Shown here piece after piece: positions 1-7,735 of a stretch of 64,000 nt of DNA (position 1 is its first letter; every line of letters starts with the position of its first letter). Source of the stretch: Haladaptatus sp. DJG-WS-42 (GTDB taxonomy: Archaea; Halobacteriota; Halobacteria; Halobacteriales; Halococcaceae). The position numbers and the translations under genes were made by a program. The DNA lies in contig NZ_CP147243.1 of NCBI RefSeq assembly GCF_037198285.1, positions 186,001 through 250,000 of the forward strand. Reading direction: 5' to 3'. The notes under the pieces were generated by a model. That model ran no database searches and had not been told where the DNA came from. It saw only the letters and a program-made list of their open reading frames with translations.

Positions 1-1
1 C

Positions 2-643
2 TGGCTTTCTTCGGTCACCCGCGAACGCCTCGATGAGGGGGCAGACATCACGATGTACGACCTGCTTCGCTCCGCGCTGCGCCACCGTCCCGAGTACATC
101 ATCGTCGGCGAGGTGCGCGGTGAAGAGGCAATGACGCTGTTTCAGGCGATGAACACGGGTCACACCACCTACTCGACGATGCACGCAGACAGCGTCCAAA
201 CGGCCATCAACCGCCTCGAAAACGAACCCATCAACGTCCCACGCCAAATGGTCCAATCGCTCGACATCCTCTGCATCCAGTCGCTTGTCCGCGTCGAAGG
301 CGAACGTTCGCGGCGCAATCGGACGATCGCTGAAATCGAGGGTATCAACCAACGCACGGGCGAACTCGACTACTCGACTGCGTACACGTGGGACGCGAGC
401 ACGGACACCGTCTCAGAGGGGACCAGTACCGTGTTAGACGAAATCAGAGACGAACGTGGGTGGTCGCAGAGCCAACTGCTCAATGAGGTGCGCAATCGTC
501 GTCGCTTCCTCGAATATCTGCGCGAAGAAGGGATAAACGACTATCGGCAGTTCACCGCGATGGTAAACAAATACTACGCCGATACGGACGCGGTGATGGC
601 GCAGGTTGACGCACACCGCACACAGGGACACGCAGCAGAATAA
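2..643 (+). CDS. Type IV pilus / type II secretion ATPase, PilB-like (5' end outside window)
   Basis: This is the C-terminal part of a VirB11/GspE-type secretion ATPase that powers assembly of archaeal type IV pili from the cytoplasmic face of the membrane. The reading frame is open from base 2, so the gene begins left of the window. The visible part starts inside the ATPase core, with the Asp box (EGADITMYDLLRSALR), the Walker B region (YIIVGEVRGEEA) and the His box (GHTTYSTMHAD). The Walker A motif must lie upstream of the window. The stop TAA overlaps the ATG of the next gene (TAATG), so the ATPase and the membrane platform protein are translationally coupled, as in haloarchaeal pilB-pilC pairs. 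Which pilus paralogue this is cannot be told from a fragment. Confidence 0.93.
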   Translation, partial: WLSSVTRERLDEGADITMYDLLRSALRHRPEYIIVGEVRGEEAMTLFQAMNTGHTTYSTMHADSVQTAINRLENEPINVPRQMVQSLDILCIQSLVRVEGERSRRNRTIAEIEGINQRTGELDYSTAYTWDASTDTVSEGTSTVLDEIRDERGWSQSQLLNEVRNRRRFLEYLREEGINDYRQFTAMVNKYYADTDAVMAQVDAHRTQGHAAE

Positions 644-2727
644 TGGCTCAGATACCGCTTTCCGTGCTTCCGTTGGGTCTCGTCGCGATTGTTGTGGTGC
701 TCCTCGCCGCCACCCCGTACAGCGACCGCCTCGACCGAATATCCACGCGTCTCGCCCTCGCGTCGTTCGGAAATCAGGTCGATAAAACAGCCACGCGTTT
801 GGCGCGACGACGCACGCTCCAGCGCGCACACATCAACGTTCCGTACCGGGTGTACGCATCGAAATCGCTGCTGTACAGCGGGATTGTCGCCATCTGTGGA
901 GCCATCATCGGTGCGTATCTCGCCACTTCGTTGCTCCTCGCCGTTGCCGTATGGAACGCACAGCTCGTCACCCAGATTCCCGCGCTGTCAGCCCTTGGAC
1001 GGCTTCCCGGCGCACAGATTCCCGCGCTGCGACAGTTCCTATTCTTATTCTTCTCGGGCATCACCAGCGGTTTGCTCGCCGGGTACGCGACCTTCCGGCT
1101 TCGCTGGGGCGTTCCGAAAGCCTCCGCGGACGGGCGCGAACGCCGGATTGATGCGAGTCTCGCGCGGACAGTTGCGTTCATGTACGCCCTGTCGCGTGGC
1201 GGGATGGCGTTCCCGAAAATCATGCAGGCACTCCGCGACAACAGCGCCGTCTACGGCGAATCAGCGACGGAGTTCGCCGTCGCCGTCAGAGACATGGAGT
1301 TGCTCGGGGCAGACATCCTCACCGCCATTCAACGTGTCTCGCGGCGGACGCCGAGTCCGGAACTCAAAACCTTCCTCGAAAACCTCGCAAGCAACCTCCA
1401 GAGCGGCCAGAGCGTCTCCGTGTTTCTGCGAGAGGAGTACGACCGCCGAAAGCAAGAGGCAGAGGTTCGCCAGACATCGTTTCTCGAACTGCTCGGGGCG
1501 TTCGCGGAAGGCTACGTGTCGCTGCTCGTCGTCGGGCCGTTGTTCTTCATCACGGTGTTGCTCATCATCGGGCTCGTGAGCGGCGGGACGTTGGTCGCGC
1601 TCCAGGTGGTCGTCTATCTCGTGGTTCCCATCGCGACGCTCGCGTTCATCGTCTTTCTCGACCGCTATACGAATCCGACGGGCGGGTTTGCAAAGGAACG
1701 AACTGCAGTGTCATCACCGCTCGCCGTCACGGGTGTTCGCACGACCGACGCACCGGATGCGGCACGTGCACTCCCAGACGGCGGCTACGCCACGAATACG
1801 GAGCGTGAGGTGCAGGCGCAATTGAATCTGTACGAGCACTTTCGCACCATCGCGACGGTGCTCGAACGCCCGGTACAGACGCTAATCTCTCGACCGTTCG
1901 TGTTGCTCTACGTGACCGTCCCACTCGCCACGCTCTGGGTGATGGTTCATGCGTGGCCCGCGTTTATCCGCGGGACTGCGTCGATTCTGGTGCTTGACGA
2001 CATCCTCGTCCAAAGCGTCCTGTTTATCACAGCAACGTTCGCGCTTGTCTGGGAGATGCACACCCACAGACGCGACACCATCGAAGCCGCGATTCCCGAA
2101 TTGTTCGAACGTCTTGCGAGCCTCAACGAAGCTGGCATGTCAGTCGTTGGTGGTATCGAAAACATCCGATACAGCGACCTCGGGGCACTCGATACAGAGA
2201 TGGAGCGAATCTGGCAGGACATCACGTTCGGCGCGGACGTTGAGACGGCGCTCCACCGCTTTGACCAGCGCGTTCGGGCACCGGGCGTTTCCCGCGCAGT
2301 GACGCTCATCACGAACGCAATCCGGGCGAGCGGCGACATCGCACCCGTGCTCAGAATCGCCGCAGATGAATCGCGCTCGCTCCAGCAACTGAAAGAAAAG
2401 CGCGAACAGGAGATGGTGGTCTATCTCATCATCACGTACATTTCGTTTTTCGTCTTCCTCCTCATCGTCTACGTGATGGTGAACGTGTTCATCCCGAGCA
2501 TCCCATCGGGTGAACTCGTCGAATCGACCGGATTGACGGGACAAGTTGCGGGAATCACTGACGCAGGAAAACTCCAGTACACGACGGTTTTCTTCCACGC
2601 GGCGCTCATTCAGGGCTTTTTCTCCGGCCTCGTGGGCGGGCAGATGAGCGAAGGAACGATTCGAGCGGGCGCAAAGCACGCGACGGTGATGTTGCTCATC
2701 GCCTACGGGATGTTCCTCTTCGTCTGA
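643..2727 (+). CDS. Type IV pilus / type II secretion membrane platform protein, PilC/TadC-like
   Basis: A 694-residue polytopic membrane protein forming the inner-membrane platform on which the PilB-like ATPase assembles pilins. It has two T2SSF-type halves (about residues 170-320 and 480-620), each with a cytoplasmic helical domain followed by a hydrophobic hairpin. Extra transmembrane segments lie near residues 5-25, 70-95, 125-150 and 405-470. This doubled-F-domain layout is typical of haloarchaeal PilC, which is longer than bacterial PilC. Its ATG overlaps the stop codon of the ATPase gene by one base. No pilin or prepilin peptidase gene follows, so pilins are probably encoded elsewhere. 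Confidence 0.9.
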   Translation: MAQIPLSVLPLGLVAIVVVLLAATPYSDRLDRISTRLALASFGNQVDKTATRLARRRTLQRAHINVPYRVYASKSLLYSGIVAICGAIIGAYLATSLLLAVAVWNAQLVTQIPALSALGRLPGAQIPALRQFLFLFFSGITSGLLAGYATFRLRWGVPKASADGRERRIDASLARTVAFMYALSRGGMAFPKIMQALRDNSAVYGESATEFAVAVRDMELLGADILTAIQRVSRRTPSPELKTFLENLASNLQSGQSVSVFLREEYDRRKQEAEVRQTSFLELLGAFAEGYVSLLVVGPLFFITVLLIIGLVSGGTLVALQVVVYLVVPIATLAFIVFLDRYTNPTGGFAKERTAVSSPLAVTGVRTTDAPDAARALPDGGYATNTEREVQAQLNLYEHFRTIATVLERPVQTLISRPFVLLYVTVPLATLWVMVHAWPAFIRGTASILVLDDILVQSVLFITATFALVWEMHTHRRDTIEAAIPELFERLASLNEAGMSVVGGIENIRYSDLGALDTEMERIWQDITFGADVETALHRFDQRVRAPGVSRAVTLITNAIRASGDIAPVLRIAADESRSLQQLKEKREQEMVVYLIITYISFFVFLLIVYVMVNVFIPSIPSGELVESTGLTGQVAGITDAGKLQYTTVFFHAALIQGFFSGLVGGQMSEGTIRAGAKHATVMLLIAYGMFLFV

Positions 2728-2765
2728 GACAGAACTGAAAAGGCTTCAGAGCAAGTTGTGCGGGT

Positions 2766-3410
2766 ATGGAACGGTCACGACAGGCGGTCAAAGACACCTA
2801 CGACCGCATTGCGGCACATTTCTCGAAAACCCGTGAGTATGCGTGGCCAGAGATTGAGTCGTTTCTCGACAGCCAACAGCGCGTCCACACTGCCCTCGAC
2901 GTCGGCTGTGGAAACGGGAGACACACGGAACTGCTCGCGGGCAGAGCAGACCAAGCAATCGGCCTCGACGTGAGCACAGGGCTCCTTCACGAAGCCCGCA
3001 AGCGTGCCACTGAGCGCGAGTTTGAAGCCGATTTTGTCGCTGGTGACGCGGCTTCGCTCCCATTCACTCACGACAGCATCACCCTCGCCGTCTACGTGGC
3101 GACGCTCCACCACCTCCCCGAACGCGAGCTTCGCCAAGCAAGTCTGAATGAACTGGCTCGCGTGCTCACATCGGGGAGCCGCGCGCTCGTGAGCGCATGG
3201 TCAACCGCCCACGACAGCTTCGACCACGAGGGAGACGAAGGGTTCGACACGATGGTCGATTGGACGCTCCCCGGTGGCGAAACCGTCCCGCGATTCTACC
3301 ACATCTACGCGCCAGCAGAGTTCGAAGCCGACCTTGCAGCGAGTAATCTGCGCGTCGAGCAAACCGAAATTTCGAGCGGGAACTGTTATGCGGTCGTCAC
3401 GCCGGAATGA
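2766..3410 (+). CDS. Class I SAM-dependent methyltransferase, Trm9/ALKBH8-like
   Basis: A 214-residue Rossmann-fold methyltransferase. SAM-binding motif I is DVGCGNGRHTELL (about residues 45-57), with the acidic ribose-binding residue in GLDVST and a motif-IV-like segment YVATLHHL. The N-terminal YDRIAAHFSKTREYAWPEI and the C-terminal VDWTLPGGE...RFYHIY pattern resemble eukaryotic Trm9/ALKBH8 methyltransferases, which finish wobble-uridine modifications such as mcm5U in tRNA. The tRNA role here is inferred from that resemblance only. The ATG lies 38 bp after the pilC stop, so it may have its own promoter. The last 14 bp overlap tail-to-tail with the convergent universal stress gene. Confidence 0.85.
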   Translation: MERSRQAVKDTYDRIAAHFSKTREYAWPEIESFLDSQQRVHTALDVGCGNGRHTELLAGRADQAIGLDVSTGLLHEARKRATEREFEADFVAGDAASLPFTHDSITLAVYVATLHHLPERELRQASLNELARVLTSGSRALVSAWSTAHDSFDHEGDEGFDTMVDWTLPGGETVPRFYHIYAPAEFEADLAASNLRVEQTEISSGNCYAVVTPE

Positions 3411-3798
3411 CCGTCACGGGGACGGGCGCGTGCTTTACGATGGTTTCTGAGGTGCTCCCGAGCAGGAAGTCTTCGAGCCGCCCGCGTTCGCCGTGGCGGC
3501 CGATGACGACTTGGTCGTAGTCGTCGGCTTCGAGGAGCGAAACGATGTGCTCGCCAATTTTGACGGAGGCCTTCGGCGAGTCGAGGCCGAGGCTCGTCAC
3601 GAGTTCTGGCTCCGCGTCGATGCCAGCGGCTGAGAGCCTGTCTGTGGCTTTTTTGAGGAGTTCTTCGCTCGCGTCGGTCTCGTAGTCGGTGATGTGGATC
3701 ACGTGGAGGGTGACGCCGCCCATGTTGTAGAGGTCGAGTGCGTAATCTAAGGCGGCGAAGCTACAGTCAGAGCCGTCGATGGGAACCAGGACGCGCAT
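3397..3798 (-). CDS. Universal stress protein, UspA family
   Basis: A 133-residue single-domain UspA-fold protein. It begins MRVLVPIDGSDCSFAALDYAL, the usual first beta strand and helix, and carries the C-terminal nucleotide-binding loop VIGRHGERGRLEDFLLGST followed by VPVTVIPA. The G-x2-G-x9-G(S/T) spacing suggests an ATP-binding type. These cytoplasmic proteins are stress-linked and usually form dimers; the target is unknown. The gene is monocistronic and converges on the Trm9-like gene with a short 3' overlap. Confidence 0.92.
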   Translation of the reverse strand: MRVLVPIDGSDCSFAALDYALDLYNMGGVTLHVIHITDYETDASEELLKKATDRLSAAGIDAEPELVTSLGLDSPKASVKIGEHIVSLLEADDYDQVVIGRHGERGRLEDFLLGSTSETIVKHAPVPVTVIPA

Positions 3799-4013
3799 AC
3801 GCCTAGATGGCCACCGGGCTACAAAAGATTCGTGCCGAGAAAAAGAAACACCCTTAACGGGGCACGATTTACACCTACTTGCGACACACGATTACCACGT
3901 CTGGCCTGGGCGGGTCGGACACGGTGTGGAGTATCATATCGTCGCGTGCTCGGGTTCTTCTGACCCGATTGCGCAACTTTCGTGTGATCGGTCCCCTCGT
4001 CGGTGTTCAAACA

Positions 4014-4079
4014 GAGCGCCGGTGTCTCGCGGAACGAAGTGACGCGAGGCTCGGGGCGCGAATGAAACGAGCGCCGGTG
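4014..4079 (+). repeat. Direct repeat of the tRNA-Gly 5' end flanking a hairpin
   Basis: The 11-mer GAGCGCCGGTG occurs at 4014-4024 and again at 4069-4079, where it is the 5' edge of tRNA-Gly. Between them is a hairpin with CTCGCG/CGCGAG arms around GAACGAAGTGA, the same loop motif seen in the modules downstream of the tRNA. This looks like an upstream relative of those modules. It could also be chance plus the common haloarchaeal GAGCGAAGTGAGCG-type repeat. The rest of 3799-4013 shows only the divergent promoter region of the stress gene. Confidence 0.5.
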
Positions 4080-4141
4080 GTCTAACGGCATGACTTTGGC
4101 CTTCCAAGCCAACGATCCGGGTTCAATTCCCGGCCGGCGCA
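4071..4141 (+). tRNA. tRNA-Gly (anticodon UCC)
   Basis: A complete cloverleaf can be drawn. The acceptor is GCGCCGG paired with CCGGCGC (discriminator A at 4141). The D arm is GTC...GAC. The anticodon arm is TTGGC-CTTCCAA-GCCAA with anticodon TCC at 4103-4105. The T arm is CCGGG-TTCAATT-CCCGG. CCA is not encoded. The last 22 bases (4120-4141) are repeated exactly at 4242-4263, and the last 14 recur at 4367-4380. Confidence 0.96.
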
Positions 4142-4263
4142 TTCTGCGAGGAACAACGTGACGAGCGGATGCGCTACGGCGGGAATTGTGAACCCTGCAA
4201 GTCGCAGCGCGCGAGCGAAGTGAGCGCGACCGTCTTGCTCTGGTTCAATTCCCGGCCGGCGCA
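4142..4263 (+). repeat. tRNA-3'-end module G1 behind tRNA-Gly
   Basis: A 122-bp unit following the tRNA directly and ending in an exact 22-bp copy of its T-arm/acceptor end (4242-4263). Inside are an inverted copy of the T-arm (GGGAATTG-tg-AACC, 4181-4194) and a hairpin with arms GCAAG (4197-4201) and CTTGC (4234-4238) enclosing TCGC/GCGA and a GAGCGAAGTGAGCG loop. It begins TTCTGCGA, as does module A3 behind tRNA-Arg. No ORF with credible codon use lies here; translations are the familiar spurious product of tRNA-like sequence. Confidence 0.8.
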
Positions 4264-4380
4264 CTCCCTGCGGTCGTTTGCCGCCCGACGTTCACCTCGC
4301 TTCGCTCGGTGAACTCCCGGAGAGACGAGGTCTCTCCGGCGTTCGCACCACTGACGCGGTGCTCACTCCCGGCCGGCGCA
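4264..4380 (+). repeat. tRNA-3'-end module G2 behind tRNA-Gly
   Basis: A 117-bp unit ending in a 14-bp copy of the tRNA-Gly 3' end (4367-4380). It contains three hairpins in series: GTTCACC/GGTGAAC (4290-4314), CCGGAGAGA/TCTCTCCGG (4317-4339) and GCACC/GGTGC (4345-4362). Its last part, GTTCGCA-hairpin-TGCTCACTCCCG, is the same design as the end of module A1 behind tRNA-Arg, with different stem bases. After 4381 the base composition turns AT-rich and leads into the foreign-looking ATPase gene. Confidence 0.75.
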
Positions 4381-4498
4381 TACCACAACCTCCCCTTATA
4401 GCGGTTTTCAGCAGTCACTATCGTGTAGGTCGAGATGTAGTTGCGAGGTTCGAGGTGAAACGAGAGTTAGGCTGTGGTATTTCCCGAAATGATTAGAG

Positions 4499-6118
4499 CT
4501 ACGGTCGTCCTCTAATTACAAGTCCAATACCTTCCCGATATAGACGAGGAATTTCATAGATACGATTACCATTATCATCCCGATCTGTCCTGAAGAAACC
4601 AATATCGACCATTCGATCTATTGCGTTTTTTGGACTTGGATCAAGATCCTCAAACATTGTATATAAATCGTCGTATGAATATTCTGCTGTCTTTTTTGTG
4701 TCAAATCTGTCAAAATGTTCCTTCAAATCTGGGAATTCGCTAAGATACGTATTCACCCGCTGATTTGAAACTGTGTTATACGCATCCCGTACAGAATATC
4801 CCTCTATTAACCGATCTTTAGGATGTTCCTCTTTTCCAATTTCTTCTCTTACTGCTCCATTACAGAACGAGATGAGTTCACGAGGATATTTCCCACCGTG
4901 TCCGTCTTTAATTCGTGTAGTCATCCAATCGAAAAGCTCCGCCTCTCGTTCACCAGGATATACAGTGTCCTCGAATACAGAATAAAAAATCTCTTTTTGA
5001 GATCCCTGGTCGAAATTTTCAACTGTTCCTACATCAATTTCTGTCCCGATTGAATTTTCCACATACTCTTTGACGGAGTCGGATTGGAGCATCCGTTTAT
5101 TCGTCATCTTTAATAGTTGTGAATCATCCCAATTTAGCTCAACTCTTTTGTCAGATACATGACTTTTATTCACGAAATTCAGTTCACTCCAAATATCTGT
5201 TCTGAGGAATATTTTCAGACGTATATTATCAAATTTTCCTAAAAACGTGAGTTGTGTTCGGAATAGAGCTTCAATAAGCTCTTTTCGCTTTTCTGGCTCT
5301 TTGCTCTCTAATTCGTCAATACGATCCAACAGAAGCCAGACCGTTTCATCGTTTTCGCTGAGCAAAGATTGTTCATTTTCTAATAAAAGCTCGGTATCAA
5401 ATACCCCATTTGATGAACCGATTTCGATTGAAAAATTCCCATAAGAAAGTTTCCCACTTGAAGGCGGGTCACCAATACAATATTCCCAGACTGTTTTAAA
5501 CACCGGAAGCAACCGCCAATCCTTCTGTTCATCTAATGCTCTAAGAACATTCCCGAGTTCTCCATCAGAAGTATACCCTGCTTCTCCCAACTTTTCAGCA
5601 ATCTTGACTCCAATGTAGATCTCCCAGAAATCTTCATACGAGAATTCATCTTGATTTTTAATCTTTTGTAAATTTCTGTTATCCAGGCTTCGGAGATCGT
5701 TTCCTCCAGTAGCTTTTATTATATGTGTGTTTTTGGGAAGATCCTCTCCCAGAAAATTCTCTGCTTGGTCTTTAAAGTCTGTGAATAAACGGAACAGGGC
5801 ACTTTTTCCTGAACCTTTAGGACCCAGAATGATTAGTGTATCTCTGTCAGAAATTTTGCCAAACCCTTGAGTTCGGACGAATCGCTTCGCCAATTTCTCT
5901 TCAGACTCAGCATCAACATTACCAAAATCAAGATCGTATAAATATTTGTTGTGATCAATCATACTTGTCAAAGTCACTGGAGTTATTTCAATTTTTCTGC
6001 TATAAGGTGTTAAACAAACCTTATTACGATGCTCTGACGCCCCTTCATAAATTAGGAAGTCGTAGTGTTGATAGAGTAACTGTGCTATTACGTTAACCCA
6101 GCCGTTGATAATATCCAA
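4499..6118 (-). CDS. P-loop ATPase, probably Sll1717-like, horizontally acquired
   Basis: A 539-residue protein with a clear Walker A (GPKGSGKSALF) near residue 100 and Walker B (VWLLLDRIDELE) near residue 265, followed by an arginine-rich helical part resembling STAND/KAP-type ATPases. The segment DFGNVDAESEE just ahead of the P-loop region fits the Sll1717 family, which is common in defence and mobile-gene neighbourhoods; that assignment is from memory of the family and is tentative. Codon use is far more AT-rich than any neighbour. The gene stands alone beside tRNA-Gly and its 3'-end repeats, so lateral transfer is likely. The true start may be the Met at about residue 52 (MIDHNKYLYD), since the first 50 residues look less protein-like. 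No integrase or partner gene is visible. Confidence 0.72.
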   Translation of the reverse strand: MDIINGWVNVIAQLLYQHYDFLIYEGASEHRNKVCLTPYSRKIEITPVTLTSMIDHNKYLYDLDFGNVDAESEEKLAKRFVRTQGFGKISDRDTLIILGPKGSGKSALFRLFTDFKDQAENFLGEDLPKNTHIIKATGGNDLRSLDNRNLQKIKNQDEFSYEDFWEIYIGVKIAEKLGEAGYTSDGELGNVLRALDEQKDWRLLPVFKTVWEYCIGDPPSSGKLSYGNFSIEIGSSNGVFDTELLLENEQSLLSENDETVWLLLDRIDELESKEPEKRKELIEALFRTQLTFLGKFDNIRLKIFLRTDIWSELNFVNKSHVSDKRVELNWDDSQLLKMTNKRMLQSDSVKEYVENSIGTEIDVGTVENFDQGSQKEIFYSVFEDTVYPGEREAELFDWMTTRIKDGHGGKYPRELISFCNGAVREEIGKEEHPKDRLIEGYSVRDAYNTVSNQRVNTYLSEFPDLKEHFDRFDTKKTAEYSYDDLYTMFEDLDPSPKNAIDRMVDIGFFRTDRDDNGNRIYEIPRLYREGIGLVIRGRP

Positions 6119-6217
6119 TTGATACCTTTGGCTCCGATCGAAGCGGTCGTACCCTTCGTAGGTATACGATCCAATGCTGTCAGGTCAGCCTGAGCCATTT
6201 GGTTCGTCCGAGAACCT

Positions 6218-6430
6218 TTAGTCTTTCATAGAAGGCCCCGCGGTGCGTGGGCGTTTCAATACGAGAAATTTCGTCCCGCCGCCGACGTACTCGATTGTGT
6301 CGGTGAGTTCCCACCCGTCGGCCCCCAACTCGTTCAGGACGTCTCTTGGGTCTCTCGCTTCTTTTCTCGTCGGTTCGCGTTCTGGTCGAACCGTTAGATA
6401 CTCCCACCCGCTTCCAGACTCGTCGCTCAT
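6218..6430 (-). CDS. DUF4177-type small protein
   Basis: A 70-residue acidic protein with the pattern WEYLTV...VLNELGADGWELTDT...GGTKFLVLKRP, which is the core of DUF4177, a family of short cytoplasmic proteins of unknown function. Host-like codon use marks the end of the AT-rich segment. It is divergent from the PHP gene and probably monocistronic. Overlapping frames on both strands lack this conserved pattern. Confidence 0.75.
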   Translation of the reverse strand: MSDESGSGWEYLTVRPEREPTRKEARDPRDVLNELGADGWELTDTIEYVGGGTKFLVLKRPRTAGPSMKD

Positions 6431-6512
6431 AGTGCTGCTCTCATTCGAATTTTAGTAAGCGTGGTGGCCACCACACAGTTATCCCGAATGACTGGGAACA
6501 CAGTAATACGCA

Positions 6513-7283
6513 ATGCTCCACGATTATCACGTCCACTCGAATTACTCGGACGGGCGCTTTCTTTTCCAGATGTTGCAGGCCGCAGAGCAAGCCGGACTGA
6601 AGGGAATCGGGTTTGCAGACCACTGTAACGTCTCAGAGCGCGAGCGGATGCAGGACTTGAAACATCTTCTTGGATTCAACTTAGACCAGACGTACGACCG
6701 ACGGCTGCGAGCGATAGAGAGCCTCAACGACCGCTTTGACGTCGAAATCTACAACGCAGTCGAGATGGACTACGACCCACGCGACACGGACGCGATTCGC
6801 GGATTTTTCAACGAAACCGACTTCGATTACACCATCGGGAGCGTCCACCACTTAGAGGACGTAAACGTCCACGTCGAGAGCTACTTCGGGAAGAAGTCGG
6901 AGACAGAGCGAAAGGCGCTCGTCAACGAGTACTTCAAAAAGCTCGTCGCGCTCGCAGAGTCAGAGCTTTTCGACATCGCGGCGCACGTCGATTTACTCGA
7001 ACGCAACCCGGCATTCCGTGGGATGGGGACGGACGAACACTACCACGCCGTCGCACGGGCGTTCAAGCGCTCGCGGACGGTTCCAGAAATCAACGCCGGA
7101 CGGGTGCTCACGGACTATGGGAAATTCCACCCGGTTCCAGGCTTCCTCGAAGTGTTCTGCGAACACGAGGTGCGCTTCACTGTTGGCAGTGACTCACACC
7201 GCCCAGAGGAGCTTGGCCCACGAGTGAAGAAACTGCGCACCTATCTCGAAGAAGAGGAACTCTCGCCGGTCTATCTCGTCTAA
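6513..7283 (+). CDS. PHP-domain phosphoesterase, histidinol-phosphatase-like
   Basis: A 256-residue PHP-superfamily metal hydrolase. It opens with DYHVHSNYSDG (metal ligands HxH), then FADHCN, then a segment with VHH and HVDLLER, and ends with a GSDSH motif, together supplying the usual metal ligands. Family members hydrolyse phosphate esters such as histidinol phosphate, but many are uncharacterised phosphatases. No his genes are near, so histidine biosynthesis is not implied. The stop codon overlaps the stop of the convergent next gene by 3 bp. Confidence 0.85.
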   Translation: MLHDYHVHSNYSDGRFLFQMLQAAEQAGLKGIGFADHCNVSERERMQDLKHLLGFNLDQTYDRRLRAIESLNDRFDVEIYNAVEMDYDPRDTDAIRGFFNETDFDYTIGSVHHLEDVNVHVESYFGKKSETERKALVNEYFKKLVALAESELFDIAAHVDLLERNPAFRGMGTDEHYHAVARAFKRSRTVPEINAGRVLTDYGKFHPVPGFLEVFCEHEVRFTVGSDSHRPEELGPRVKKLRTYLEEEELSPVYLV

Positions 7284-7660
7284 GCCTCGCCGAGGACTTT
7301 GCGAATGGCGGTTGCGACGTTGTCGAACGCCTGAATCGTGAGGCCGTCGGTCGTTGCGAACACGCCTTCACGGTCGGTGGTCACGCGGAGCAGGAAGCCG
7401 TTTTCGAAGGTGCGAATCGTGTACTTGTAATCGCCGAGTTCGGAGCCGCGGTAGGCTTCGCGTGTCGTCTTGAAACTGCGCCACTCGTTGCCGATGAATC
7501 CCGTAAGGTCTGCATCTTGTTCGAGGTCGTCGCGCAGATAGAGCTGGTCGAAGTCGTCGCGTGTGAAGTAGGTGACCGACCGAAGGCTGTCTCCCATTGC
7601 GGTTCGGCACGTTCGAACGATGACGTCAGCCGTGTCGGCTGAAAGCAAAGTGTTCTGCAT
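7280..7660 (-). CDS. Conserved haloarchaeal protein of unknown function (DUF7522-like?)
   Basis: A 126-residue soluble protein with mixed alpha/beta character, containing DSLRSVTYFTRDDFDQLYLRDDL and a later YTIRTFENGFLLRVTTDREGVFATTD stretch. I recognise the pattern as a widespread haloarchaeal family with no known function; the DUF number is from memory and uncertain. No catalytic motif or transmembrane segment is seen. The gene overlaps the PHP gene tail-to-tail and lies apart from the cyclase gene, so it is probably transcribed alone. Confidence 0.7.
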   Translation of the reverse strand: MQNTLLSADTADVIVRTCRTAMGDSLRSVTYFTRDDFDQLYLRDDLEQDADLTGFIGNEWRSFKTTREAYRGSELGDYKYTIRTFENGFLLRVTTDREGVFATTDGLTIQAFDNVATAIRKVLGEA

Positions 7661-7735
7661 TGGCTATATCATCATGATTTACCCATATAAATACGGTGGT
7701 CGGTGTGTTCCCTTGCCGCCGTCTGTCGAATCTGG

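Noticed and set aside
3819-4264. Minus-strand ORFs beginning MRRPGIEP... over tRNA-Gly and module G1
   Set aside because: These are the familiar false proteins produced by translating antisense tRNA T-arm and acceptor sequence; they have no independent codon support.
4381-6217. A complete integrated element at tRNA-Gly
   Set aside because: I found no integrase, and no copy of the tRNA end on the far side of the AT-rich gene; only lateral acquisition of the gene itself is supported.
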